The notes beneath the pieces were generated by a model. The model had not been told where the DNA came from and made no database searches. It saw only the letters and a program-made list of their open reading frames with translations. Shown here piece after piece: positions 19,463 through 27,983 of a DNA stretch of 38,199 bases. Each line of letters begins with the position of its first letter. The stretch's first letter is position 1. The DNA comes from an uncultured Lachnospiraceae bacterium. Lineage in GTDB: Bacteria; Bacillota; Clostridia; Lachnospirales; Lachnospiraceae. The position numbers and the translations under genes are program-made. Location of the stretch: contig CAMOYC010000003.1 in NCBI GenBank assembly GCA_946629665.1, forward strand, positions 1-38,199. Direction: 5' to 3'.

Positions 19463-20161
19463 ATGTTTAAGGTAACATTCATAGAGCACAGCGGGTTCCT
19501 GATGGAGTTAGACCATTGCTACCTGTTGTTTGATTACTGGAGGGGAAAGCTGCCGAATCTCAAGAGGCAGAAAGCGCTGTATGTTTTTTCATCGCATTTT
19601 CACCATGACCACTATACGAATGATATTTTTAAAATCGAAGAGCTGTGTGAGAATGTTTATTTTATTCTGTCCAGGGAGATCAGGAACGGGACTTCTGCCT
19701 GGAAGAAAGCCAGGAGGGTCTTTTTTATCCGGGCCCATGAGAAGATGGATGTAGGCCTCTGCGAGATTGGGACGATCAAGTCAAACGATGAGGGGATTGC
19801 ATACATTGTGAGGGCCGAAGGAAAGACCATATATCATTCCGGTGACCTGCACTGGTGGGACTGGCCCGGTGAGCCGGAAGAAGAGAATCTCCTTATGGAG
19901 AAAACCTTCAAGGAGGAGATGGAAAAGATCAAGGATATTGAGTTCGACGCAGCCTGTATGGTGCTGGACCCCCGCCAGGAAGAATCCGCAGGGCTGGGCA
20001 TGGAATATTTTCTTGAGAATATCAGGGCAAAACACGTTTTTCCCATGCATTGCTGGGGGCAGTATGAGGTGATCCGGCAGTTCAGAGAAAACCATGATTA
20101 CGCCATGAACGCCCGCCTGATCAACATCACCGGACCCGGCCAGGAATTTGTGATCGAGTAG
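19463..20161 (+). CDS. MBL-fold metallo-hydrolase
   Basis: SSHFHHDHYTN (HxHxDH), IYHSGDLHWW; ATG at 19463 with upstream AAGGGG. Confidence 0.85.
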   Translation: MFKVTFIEHSGFLMELDHCYLLFDYWRGKLPNLKRQKALYVFSSHFHHDHYTNDIFKIEELCENVYFILSREIRNGTSAWKKARRVFFIRAHEKMDVGLCEIGTIKSNDEGIAYIVRAEGKTIYHSGDLHWWDWPGEPEEENLLMEKTFKEEMEKIKDIEFDAACMVLDPRQEESAGLGMEYFLENIRAKHVFPMHCWGQYEVIRQFRENHDYAMNARLINITGPGQEFVIE

Positions 20162-20252
20162 GAAAAGGCAATAAAAAATTGCATCCATACTGTAAATATG
20201 GTACTATAAGGCCAAGTAATCAGTAGAAGAATTTAGGAAAGGGGATTACCGA

Positions 20253-20522
20253 ATGGTACACGCAGAAGTGACAATTCAGAATCCTGATGGGATACACCTG
20301 GAGCCTGCGAACAAGATTGCGAATCTCGCGGAGCAGTTTCGCTCGAGCATTCATCTGAAGACGGAGTACATGGATATCAATGCCAAGAGCATTATCAACC
20401 TGGTAAGCGGGACGTTCCGTCGGGGAGATACCGTCCTCTGTGAATGTGAAGGCCCGGATGAAAAGGATGCGCTTGCCGCTATGATCGAGATCTTGTCCAG
20501 TAATCTTGAAGAGGACAGATGA
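20253..20522 (+). CDS. HPr-family phosphocarrier-like protein with non-canonical active site
   Basis: 89 aa; GIHLEPANKIANLAEQF at the GLHARPA position and NAKSIINLVSG at the Ser46 region. Confidence 0.85.
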   Translation: MVHAEVTIQNPDGIHLEPANKIANLAEQFRSSIHLKTEYMDINAKSIINLVSGTFRRGDTVLCECEGPDEKDALAAMIEILSSNLEEDR

Positions 20523-20553
20523 TCGATCCGTTTGAACCATATACGATAGAATA

Positions 20554-20591
20554 AGCCCGGATCAGTATCTGATCAGATACCGGTCCGGGCT
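20554..20591. terminator. Bidirectional terminator between HPr-like (+) and queC (-)
   Basis: AGCCCGGA...TCCGGGCT enclosing the 14-bp palindrome TATCTGATCAGATA, between convergent genes. Confidence 0.75.
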
Positions 20592-20628
20592 AAATTTGGC
20601 TATTTTAATCGCGTCACATTATGAGCGG

Positions 20629-21297
20629 TTATTTTTTGCTGGCCAGATAGGCATCCAGCCCTTTCCTGCGCAGTTTGCAGGCCGGGCAAGATCCGCAGCC
20701 ATCACCGATCACGCCGTTGTAGCAGGTGAGGGTCTCATTCCGGATCACATCCAGAACTCCAAGAGAATCCGCCAGTGCCCAGGTTTCTTTCTTGTCCAGC
20801 CACATCAGAGGTGTGATCAGGTCAAAGGGGTAGTCCATAGCCAGATTCAGGGTAACGTTCAGGGATTTTACAAAGACATCCCGGCAATCCGGATAGCCGG
20901 AGAAATCACTCTGGGAGACTCCGGTGATGATATCTGTGATCCCCCGCTGCTTGGCAAAGACAGCGGCATAGGAGAGGAAGAGATGATTTCTTCCGTCCAC
21001 GAAACTGTTGGGCGTACCTTCCTCCGGTGCATCTTCATCCACCGGGATGTCGGACCGGGTAAGGGAGTTGGGGGCCAGCTGGTTCAGCAGGCTCATGTCC
21101 ATGATGACATGCTCCACATTGTATTTTTTACAGATGGTCTTCGCGCACTCGAGCTCCAGGACATGCCTTTGTCCGTAGTCGAAGGAAAGCGCGATCACTT
21201 TATCGTAGGATTTCAAAGCCTGAAAGAGGCAGGTTGTGGAATCCTGTCCGCCGCTGAATACAACGACAGCGGCTTTTTTGTTCTTTAATTCCTGCAT
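20629..21297 (-). CDS. queC: 7-cyano-7-deazaguanine synthase
   Basis: [21 protein letters not shown]-loop; [14 protein letters not shown] Zn motif. Confidence 0.95.
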   Translation of the reverse strand: MQELKNKKAAVVVFSGGQDSTTCLFQALKSYDKVIALSFDYGQRHVLELECAKTICKKYNVEHVIMDMSLLNQLAPNSLTRSDIPVDEDAPEEGTPNSFVDGRNHLFLSYAAVFAKQRGITDIITGVSQSDFSGYPDCRDVFVKSLNVTLNLAMDYPFDLITPLMWLDKKETWALADSLGVLDVIRNETLTCYNGVIGDGCGSCPACKLRRKGLDAYLASKK

Positions 21298-21320
21298 GAT
21301 AATCTCCTTGGATCTTGTTA

Positions 21321-21917
21321 TCAGCCCTGGCGGTGCAGCATCATGAAAAGCTGATTCTGCAGCAGGGGGTCCGTCTCAAACCGGCCGCGGAAGGTGGTGG
21401 TCACCGTGGCAGCGGATTCCTTCTTGATACCCCGGGCGGTCATACAGCTGTGGGTTCCTTCAATGATCACAGCGATGTCATCCGACTCGGAAGCCAGATT
21501 CATGATCTGGGCAATGTCGGAGCCAAGCCTTTCCTGAAGCTGGAGCCGCTTGGATGCCATGTCACAGATCCTGGCGATCTTGCTTAAACCAAGAACCTTA
21601 TTCCTGGGAAGATAGGCCACGGATACTTTCATGTTATACATCAGAGCCATATGATGCTCGCAGTAGCTGAACACCGGAATGTCCTTTACCAGAACGATAT
21701 CACGGTGGTCACTGCTGACAGCCAGGTCATCCTTAAAGGACTTGTTAAACATCTCTGCAATTTCTTCATTCGTATAATTGATTCCCGCAAAAACTTCCTC
21801 ATACATTCTCGCAACCCTGTCGGGAGTTTCCCGGAGACCTTCCCGGTCCGGGTCCTCACCAAGGGCGATCAGTATGCCTCGGATATGTTTGCGGATCGCA
21901 TCTTTATCGATAGCCAT
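21321..21917 (-). CDS. folE: GTP cyclohydrolase I
   Basis: [51 protein letters not shown]. Confidence 0.95.
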   Translation of the reverse strand: MAIDKDAIRKHIRGILIALGEDPDREGLRETPDRVARMYEEVFAGINYTNEEIAEMFNKSFKDDLAVSSDHRDIVLVKDIPVFSYCEHHMALMYNMKVSVAYLPRNKVLGLSKIARICDMASKRLQLQERLGSDIAQIMNLASESDDIAVIIEGTHSCMTARGIKKESAATVTTTFRGRFETDPLLQNQLFMMLHRQG

Positions 21918-21929
21918 GATGCCTCCTTA

Positions 21930-22598
21930 TCAAACGCCGCGCTGATCCGGCGGCCAGATATATTTATGCAGCTGCAGCTGCAGTCTTATTCCGTTCCATG
22001 AGCGGGCAGCCATATATTCTACGATCTCCCGCGGTTCGATCCTGCCGAAAACCGGGCTCAGGAAAACATGGCAGCGGTCAGTCAAAGAAAATGTCCTGCA
22101 GATCTCCGCCGCTTTCTCCAGATCTTCCACGGAGCTGACGACGAACTTGACGGTGTCCGAGGAGATGAGAAACCGGTAGTTTTCGGTAAGCATGAACTCC
22201 TCCATGCCGCTGCCCGGACACTTGTAGTCTAAAGTGAAGGAAGGTCGGTGGGGCAGGGCCGCGAAGGGGCCGATATCTATGCTGCCGTTGGTTTCAACCT
22301 CCACTTCATAACCTGCTTCTCCCAGCCGGTCGATCAGGTCGGCGGTCTCCGGATTCAGTAAAGGTTCTCCTCCGGTGAGGGTTACAAGCCGCACTTTGGT
22401 CTCCTCAAGCCAGGCCAGCAGGTCCTCTGTGCTCATGTACCGACAGAGAGCATCCTCGCTGTTGGCCCAGCGGGTATCACAGTAGCTGCAATGCAGGTTA
22501 CAGGTTCTCAGGCGGATGAAAGCCGCCAGGTTTCCTGCCCGCGCCCCTTCTCCGTTGATACTGACAAAGTACTCTGCTACCGGGTAGAGGCTCATCAT
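21930..22598 (-). CDS. queE: 7-carboxy-7-deazaguanine synthase (radical SAM)
   Basis: FVSINGEGARAGNLAAFIRLRTCNLHCSYCDTRWA; TGGEPLL. Confidence 0.94.
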   Translation of the reverse strand: MMSLYPVAEYFVSINGEGARAGNLAAFIRLRTCNLHCSYCDTRWANSEDALCRYMSTEDLLAWLEETKVRLVTLTGGEPLLNPETADLIDRLGEAGYEVEVETNGSIDIGPFAALPHRPSFTLDYKCPGSGMEEFMLTENYRFLISSDTVKFVVSSVEDLEKAAEICRTFSLTDRCHVFLSPVFGRIEPREIVEYMAARSWNGIRLQLQLHKYIWPPDQRGV

Positions 22599-23020
22599 AA
22601 AACCTCCCGGTAGGTGGCACGGTTTTTGGGCGTCTCACATACGGTCACTTCCGAGACCGGGATGCCGTCTGCTCTCAGTGCTTCAAAAAAATGTCTGGAA
22701 AAATTCTCTGCGGTCGGCCTGAAAGGCAACAGAGTCAGGGCGAAACCTTCCTCCTTAAGAACCTGCAGGGTGATCGGGCGAAGAGAACCTTCCTCGATGA
22801 TCAATGTGTGGTCCATGGCAGATGTATGTTTTCCCAGAGCTTTTTTGAAGTCAGCGAAGTCGATGACCATGCCCCGGATCTGTCCTTCTTCCTCAAGATT
22901 CTCGGATGCCAGCCTGGCGATCACTCTCCAGTGGTGTCCGTGGATGTTTTTGCATCGTCCGTCATATCCACTGAGAAAATGTGCAGAATCAAAGGATTGT
23001 TCCGTTTCTAATATATACAT
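22595..23020 (-). CDS. queD: 6-carboxytetrahydropterin synthase
   Basis: Start at 23020 with RBS GGGAGG; QSFDSAHFL, CKNIHGHHWRV, MDHTLI motifs. The longer ORF start at 23221 runs through the leader RNA. Confidence 0.93.
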   Translation of the reverse strand: MYILETEQSFDSAHFLSGYDGRCKNIHGHHWRVIARLASENLEEEGQIRGMVIDFADFKKALGKHTSAMDHTLIIEEGSLRPITLQVLKEEGFALTLLPFRPTAENFSRHFFEALRADGIPVSEVTVCETPKNRATYREVL

Positions 23021-23090
23021 AGATACCTCCCTTTTTGTACCTGCATCTAAAGTGATGCCCCTTGTCTGACCGGAATCCGGGGGCGTGCGG

Positions 23091-23116
23091 AAAAAAAGAA
23101 CTGCGTAAAAACGCAG
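23091..23116 (-). terminator. Leader terminator (attenuator) upstream of queD
   Basis: Minus strand CTGCGT-TTTT-ACGCAG followed by TTCTTTTTTT; 70 nt upstream of the queD start. Confidence 0.75.
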
Positions 23117-23156
23117 CATGATTCCTGAAATCGATATATCATATCTGAATGCTGCC

Positions 23157-23197
23157 CTAGTTTTGTTTATAGACAGGATGGTACAAATGAACTGTCT
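23157..23197 (-). promoter_or_regulatory. Candidate preQ1-I-type riboswitch aptamer controlling queDE-folE-queC
   Basis: Minus strand AGACAG-UUCAUUUGUACCAUC-CUGUCU-AUAAACAAAACUAG: 6-bp P1, UUC at loop start, A-rich tail ending ACUAG as in preQ1-I; upstream of preQ0 biosynthesis genes and an attenuator. Confidence 0.6.
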
Positions 23198-23304
23198 TAC
23201 ATTCAAGAAAGAGTTTAGCATGAGAGGGAACTTTTGTAAAGAAAGATTGTCAGAACGGAACGGTTTTTGTATAATGAGAAGCAGGAAGGAAAGGTATTTG
23301 CACT

Positions 23305-23946
23305 ATGGAGAGAAAAAAGATAAAAGATCTGATCCCGAATATAAAAGGACATTTTATGACAATCACCAACCATAAGATCCTGGTTACCAGAACCTGTTTT
23401 CAGGTAGGACTCTACAAACAGGGAATACTCCATGACCTGTCCAAGTACCATCCTCTGGAGTTTATAGCCGGAGTAAAGTACTACCAGGGAACCCGCAGTC
23501 CCATTGCAAGAGAAAAGGAACTGAACGGATACTCCCTGGGCTGGCTTCATCATAAGGGGAGGAACGCCCATCATTTTGAATACTGGATCGACTATGGGAT
23601 CAGCCCCGGGAGCCATGGGAAGGATGCTTCAGCCGGCAAGCCGAAGATCAGCCTGCAGGGCATGAAAATGTCAAAGAAGTATGTGGCTGAGATGATCATC
23701 GATCGGATAAGCGCCAGCAAGAATTATCTGAAAGAGAAATATACCGATGATGCGGCATTGAACTATTATATGAACGGCAGGGATATGATGCTGATCCATG
23801 AGGAGTCGGATTACCTGGCAAGATACCTGCTTACCATGCTGGCGAAACATGGAGAAGAGTATCTCCTGCACTATATGAAGAGCCGGCTTCTCAAGCACAG
23901 AAACCGGGATTATCATGTGAGGAACGGACGCCTTTATCTGGACTGA
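23305..23946 (+). CDS. DUF5662-like protein
   Basis: YKQGILHDLSKYHPLEF, LHHKGRNAHHFEYW conserved His-rich motifs; family recalled, not searched. Confidence 0.7.
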   Translation: MERKKIKDLIPNIKGHFMTITNHKILVTRTCFQVGLYKQGILHDLSKYHPLEFIAGVKYYQGTRSPIAREKELNGYSLGWLHHKGRNAHHFEYWIDYGISPGSHGKDASAGKPKISLQGMKMSKKYVAEMIIDRISASKNYLKEKYTDDAALNYYMNGRDMMLIHEESDYLARYLLTMLAKHGEEYLLHYMKSRLLKHRNRDYHVRNGRLYLD

Positions 23947-24005
23947 TTTACATATCGAAGAAAATGAATATAAAATAATTCTATTTTGGGACTTGACAAA
24001 TCGAC

Positions 24006-24026
24006 TTTTGTGAATCATTCACAAAA
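24006..24026. promoter_or_regulatory. 21-bp perfect palindrome, operator-like
   Basis: TTTTGTGAAT-C-ATTCACAAAA, 10-bp arms, upstream of the ncRNA promoter. Confidence 0.5.
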
Positions 24027-24049
24027 AATGTTTCAGGTGTTATTATTGC

Positions 24050-24078
24050 TTGAATTTTAAAAGTGATTGGGATATATT
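24050..24078 (+). promoter_or_regulatory. Promoter of the structured ncRNA
   Basis: TTGAAT (24050-24055), 17 bp, TATATT (24073-24078). Confidence 0.65.
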
Positions 24079-24084
24079 AGAGAT

Positions 24085-24258
24085 ACATAAGCCTGGAATG
24101 TTCGAGAGCCCCTGCAATTTTGAACCTACATTTTTGATTTCGGGAATCTGATTAGCAGACAGATGGCATGCCTCTTTCGTGGACGTCAGAAATCTGGTTG
24201 ATGATACCCACCTGGCTGAGGCTAGGAATCAAAATAGCAGGATACGGCATTTTGGGCA
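24085..24258 (+). ncRNA. ssrS: Probable 6S RNA
   Basis: About 174 nt between its own promoter and terminator; terminal stem GCCUGGAAUG/CAUUUUGGGC, second stem CCUGCAAUUUU/AAAAUAGCAGG with one mismatch, large bubble, 3'-side hairpin CCUGGC-UGAG-GCUAGG: the 6S rod-with-bubble layout. Confidence 0.65.
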
Positions 24259-24269
24259 TGATCTTACTA

Positions 24270-24298
24270 CCGTCCCACGATGCGTGGGACGGTTTTTT
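24270..24298 (+). terminator. Terminator of the ncRNA
   Basis: CCGTCCCAC-GATGC-GTGGGACGG-TTTTTT, perfect 9-bp stem. Confidence 0.9.
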
Positions 24299-24357
24299 CA
24301 TCATATATGGATTTTTCTTCGGAGTGCCCCGCAGAAAGGATCCATGAGGACTAAGTC

Positions 24358-25389
24358 ATGAAAAAACGTTTTTCTAATCTAAATCAGTTATTACTGGATT
24401 ATTTTAAAAAATGTAATGACGATCATATCAATGCATTCGGAGCGATGGCTGCATTCTTTATTATCATGTCGGTCTTTCCGATCATGATCTTTCTGCTCAT
24501 GATGACCCGGTATCTCCCGATTACCAAGGAGAATATCATCACTGCCATCACGGATGCGATGGGAGGCCAGACCAATTATCTGGTCAACGGTGTGATCAAT
24601 GAGATTTATCGGAAGACCGGTTCGACACTGCCCATGATGGCCCTGGTAGCAGGAATCTGGTCATCTTCCAGCGGCATGTACGCCCTGATCCTGGGTCTGG
24701 ATTCCGTGTACGACATTGACGAGACCCGGAATTATTTTGTGCTGCGGCTGGTCAGTATTATCTACACGGGCGTTTTTCTCCTTATATTTTTGGGAATGAT
24801 GCTGGTCTGGGTATTTGGAAACAGCCTGTTCAAGCTGGTGGAAAGTCATTTGCCCGCCTTTTACGACCTGGCAGAAGATTTTCTTGAGACGAGGACCATT
24901 GTCACTTTCCCCATCCTGACCTTTGTCTTTATGCTGATGTATCAGTTTGTGCCTTCCAGAAAGTCTAAGTTCATCCGGCAGCTGCCCGGGGCGGTGATCG
25001 CGACGATCGGCTGGCTGATGACCTCCTCTTTCTGTTCCTACTATGTGGATAATTTTCCGAATTTCAACTACATATACGGGTCCATGACCGGTATCATGAT
25101 CATCTTTTTGTGGCTGTATCTCTGTATGTGTTTTGTCTTTTACGGGGCAGAGGTCAATTATTTTTTTGAGAACAAGAAAAATTACCATAAACTGATCCGG
25201 GTGCTTCGTCCCAACTGGAACCGGCAGCGGAGAGCAAGAGAGGAAGAGATCCGCGGCGGAGATGCCCATTCTCCGGGTACGGTTCCGCCACAATCTGTGC
25301 GTCGACGAAGAAAAAACAAACAGAAAAATTCTCCTGAGTTTGAGGAGCTGGTAAAGCACAGGGTGGAAGAAAGAAAAAAAGCGGAATAA
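24358..25389 (+). CDS. YihY/virulence factor BrkB family membrane protein
   Basis: FGAMAAFFIIMSVFPIMIFLLM, GIWSSSSGMYALILGLDSVYD, GSMTGIMIIFLWLYLCMCFVFYGAEVNYFFE. Confidence 0.92.
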   Translation: MKKRFSNLNQLLLDYFKKCNDDHINAFGAMAAFFIIMSVFPIMIFLLMMTRYLPITKENIITAITDAMGGQTNYLVNGVINEIYRKTGSTLPMMALVAGIWSSSSGMYALILGLDSVYDIDETRNYFVLRLVSIIYTGVFLLIFLGMMLVWVFGNSLFKLVESHLPAFYDLAEDFLETRTIVTFPILTFVFMLMYQFVPSRKSKFIRQLPGAVIATIGWLMTSSFCSYYVDNFPNFNYIYGSMTGIMIIFLWLYLCMCFVFYGAEVNYFFENKKNYHKLIRVLRPNWNRQRRAREEEIRGGDAHSPGTVPPQSVRRRRKNKQKNSPEFEELVKHRVEERKKAE

Positions 25390-25409
25390 AGAATAAAATA
25401 AGGAATAAG

Positions 25410-26078
25410 ATGAATAACATGTACCATTTAGAAGAAAGACAGATCCGGGATATCACGGAATACATTTTTTTGCAGGATGAACTGAAACCTGCCGATGCGA
25501 TCTTTATTCCCGGTTGCCCTCGCCCGGACCACACTGAGGCGGCAGCAGATCTGTATCATAGAGGATATGCCCCTTTGCTGATCCCTTCCGGAGGTTTTAC
25601 CAAGCTGGAAGGCGGTTTTGCCGGAGTGAAGAAGGGGGCCGAAAAATACGGAGACGACTATAGCTGTGAGGCGGATTTTCTGGAAGCAGTCCTTCTGAAA
25701 AACGGTGTTCCTGCCCATGCCATTTTAAAGGAACGGCAGGCAACCTACACCCTGCAGAATGCAGAGAAAAGCCGGGAACTTCTGGAAGAAAAGGGAATCA
25801 GGCTCACTTCCGCGATCCTTTGCTGCAAATCGTATCACGCGAGGAGGTCCTACCTGTATTACAAAATGGTTTTTCCCGAACTGGAGATCCTGGTGCATCC
25901 GGTACCCATAGACGGAATTGACCGGGAGACCTGGTTTCATAGCCGCCGGGGCAGGGAGATCGTCCTGGGAGAACTTTCCCGGATGAGCGACCAGCTTCTG
26001 ATGATGGAAGGAAGAATTGATTGGGAAGGACAGATCGGCATCAGGAGGAAGATGGATGTATCATTTGATCATATTTGA
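25410..26078 (+). CDS. YdcF family protein (DUF218 / ElyC-like)
   Basis: ADAIFIPGC...LLIPSGG, SCEADFLEAVLLKNGVPAHAILKERQATYTLQNAEKSRELLE, CCKSYHARRSYLYYKMVFPE. Confidence 0.85.
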   Translation: MNNMYHLEERQIRDITEYIFLQDELKPADAIFIPGCPRPDHTEAAADLYHRGYAPLLIPSGGFTKLEGGFAGVKKGAEKYGDDYSCEADFLEAVLLKNGVPAHAILKERQATYTLQNAEKSRELLEEKGIRLTSAILCCKSYHARRSYLYYKMVFPELEILVHPVPIDGIDRETWFHSRRGREIVLGELSRMSDQLLMMEGRIDWEGQIGIRRKMDVSFDHI

Positions 26079-26697
26079 TATGGATGGACTTATGTATGAC
26101 ACGGAACGTGTCATGGCAAGAGCATATCTTGAGACGACAAAGGAGTGGGGAGTCCGGTCACAGATGGCTGATTTCATGACCCTTGTCGGGTCGGACGGAA
26201 AGGCAATCTGCCGCAGATATCATGAGATGTTTGGGGCAGATTTTGACGCTGAAGGCTTGTACCGGGCCAGCGGCTTAAGAAAGCAGGAGATCCTCACCCG
26301 GGAGGGACTGCCGGTCAAGAAAGGCCTGCGCTTGCTGGTGGATGCCGCACACCAAAAAGGAATTCCCCTGGCAGTCGCCAGCGGATCGGATGCGGATGTC
26401 GTAACCCGGAGCCTCATGGAGACCGGGTATCTCCCTGATTTTGCGCTTGCATTTTCTTCTCAGCAGGTGAAGAGAGGCAAGCCTTTCCCGGATGTATTTC
26501 TGGAAGTGTGCCGGCAGATGGGGGTCGACCCCGCAGATACGCTGGTCCTGGAGGATTCCCCCAAAGGGATCCGGGCAGCGCTTGACGGGGGAATGGATGT
26601 GATCGCGGTGCCGGATATCCAGCCGATCTCCCGGGAGCTTAGAGAGAGATGCCTGGCAGTGGTGGAAAGCCTTGACAAAGTAATCTCCTATCTATAG
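26056..26697 (+). CDS. HAD family hydrolase/phosphatase
   Basis: LIIFDMDGLMYDTERV motif I, VLEDSPKGIRAALDGGM; start at 26056 overlaps ydcF-like by 23 nt. Confidence 0.9.
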   Translation: MYHLIIFDMDGLMYDTERVMARAYLETTKEWGVRSQMADFMTLVGSDGKAICRRYHEMFGADFDAEGLYRASGLRKQEILTREGLPVKKGLRLLVDAAHQKGIPLAVASGSDADVVTRSLMETGYLPDFALAFSSQQVKRGKPFPDVFLEVCRQMGVDPADTLVLEDSPKGIRAALDGGMDVIAVPDIQPISRELRERCLAVVESLDKVISYL

Positions 26698-26727
26698 AAT
26701 GAACTGACCGGGAGCAAGGAGAAGATC

Positions 26728-27981
26728 ATGCTTCATTTGATAAAAAGAATTGGGGATTGTATGGATGAAGACCTGCATCAGATCATCATCTCAAATCCCA
26801 GAAGATCATTGGAAATCAGAAAATATAATATAAGGCCTGTCCTGCTGAAAGGGAAGCTTCTGTTTCAGTCCGCGGCTTACACCGGGACCCAGGTGTTCCA
26901 TGAGAACCTGGACCGGGAAGCTATGCTTGCGAAGATGGAAGAGGTGATCCCCCTGTACAAGCAGGTGCAGGTGCAGACTGCAGGGATGGAATTTACGGCG
27001 CTGGTAGGCAAAAAGGGAAAGGCCGCTATCAAGATTAATAAAAAGGCCATTGAAAACAGCAAGGCAGCGACAGGAGAAGCGGATGCCGCAGACAAGCTCG
27101 CAAGGCTTTCCCACAACCGGAGCAAACATTATCTGCTTCCGGAAGGGGAGCCCGTTCCATTTTTGGTTGACCTGGGTGTAATGACCCGGGAAGGAAAGAT
27201 CGTCAAAAGTCGATATGATAAATACCGACAGATCAATCGCTTCCTGGAATTTATCGAGGATATCCTGCCCGGCCTGCCCGGCGGCAGAGAGATCACGATC
27301 CTCGACTTCGGCTGTGGCAAATCCTACCTGACTTTTGCCATGTATTATTATCTGCATGAGCAAAAGGGTCTTGATATCAGGATCATCGGCCTTGACCTGA
27401 AGAAGGATGTGATCAGGCGATGCAGCAGCCTGGCTGTCAGGTACGGTTATGAGAAACTGCACTTTTACGAAGGAGCGATCGAGGACTATCAGGGACTCAC
27501 GCAGGTGGACATGGTTGTCACCCTCCACGCCTGCGATACAGCAACAGATTTTGCCCTCTACAAGGCGGTAAACTGGGGAGCCCGGGTGATCCTTTCTGTA
27601 CCCTGCTGTCAGCATGAGCTGAATATGCAGATGGGCAAAGAAAATGCAGTAGCCGGGCAGTCAGATGATTTTTTCGGACCTGTCAGAGAATACGGTATCC
27701 TGAAGGAAAGATTCTGCGCGCTGGCTACGGACGGAATCCGGGCAAAGCTGCTGGAGAGTAAAGGCTACGAGGTGCAGATCCTTGAGTTTATCGATATGGA
27801 GCACACCCCGAAGAATCTTCTGATCCGGGCGGTGAAACCCTCTTCCGAAAAGGGCAGGAAGCCGGACCGGACCCGGGGCCAAAAGGATTCGGATGATACC
27901 GTCCGGGAATTTTGCCGGATGTTCGGTTTTAAGCCGACTCTGGCTGGTCTATTCGCCGAAGATAGGGAACAGGAGGCCTGA
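26728..27981 (+). CDS. Class I SAM-dependent methyltransferase (Methyltransf_32-like)
   Basis: ITILDFGCGKSYLTFAMYYYL, VVTLHACDTATDFAL, SVPCCQHELN. Confidence 0.82.
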   Translation: MLHLIKRIGDCMDEDLHQIIISNPRRSLEIRKYNIRPVLLKGKLLFQSAAYTGTQVFHENLDREAMLAKMEEVIPLYKQVQVQTAGMEFTALVGKKGKAAIKINKKAIENSKAATGEADAADKLARLSHNRSKHYLLPEGEPVPFLVDLGVMTREGKIVKSRYDKYRQINRFLEFIEDILPGLPGGREITILDFGCGKSYLTFAMYYYLHEQKGLDIRIIGLDLKKDVIRRCSSLAVRYGYEKLHFYEGAIEDYQGLTQVDMVVTLHACDTATDFALYKAVNWGARVILSVPCCQHELNMQMGKENAVAGQSDDFFGPVREYGILKERFCALATDGIRAKLLESKGYEVQILEFIDMEHTPKNLLIRAVKPSSEKGRKPDRTRGQKDSDDTVREFCRMFGFKPTLAGLFAEDREQEA

Positions 27982-27983
27982 GA

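Noticed and set aside
20596-21288. Plus-strand 230-aa ORF opposite queC, and 21651-22001 opposite folE
   Set aside because: queC and folE motifs are intact on the minus strand; these are shadow ORFs.
23021-23221. N-terminal extension of queD to 23221
   Set aside because: The extension covers the riboswitch-like aptamer and terminator; the start at 23020 has a good RBS and the canonical QueD N-terminus.
23993-24021. TTGACA at 23993 as the -35 of the ncRNA promoter
   Set aside because: No acceptable -10 at 16-18 bp; TTGAAT-17-TATATT further downstream fits better.
24179-24361. 60-aa ORF inside the ncRNA locus
   Set aside because: Overlaps the structured RNA and its terminator; no RBS or homology signal.
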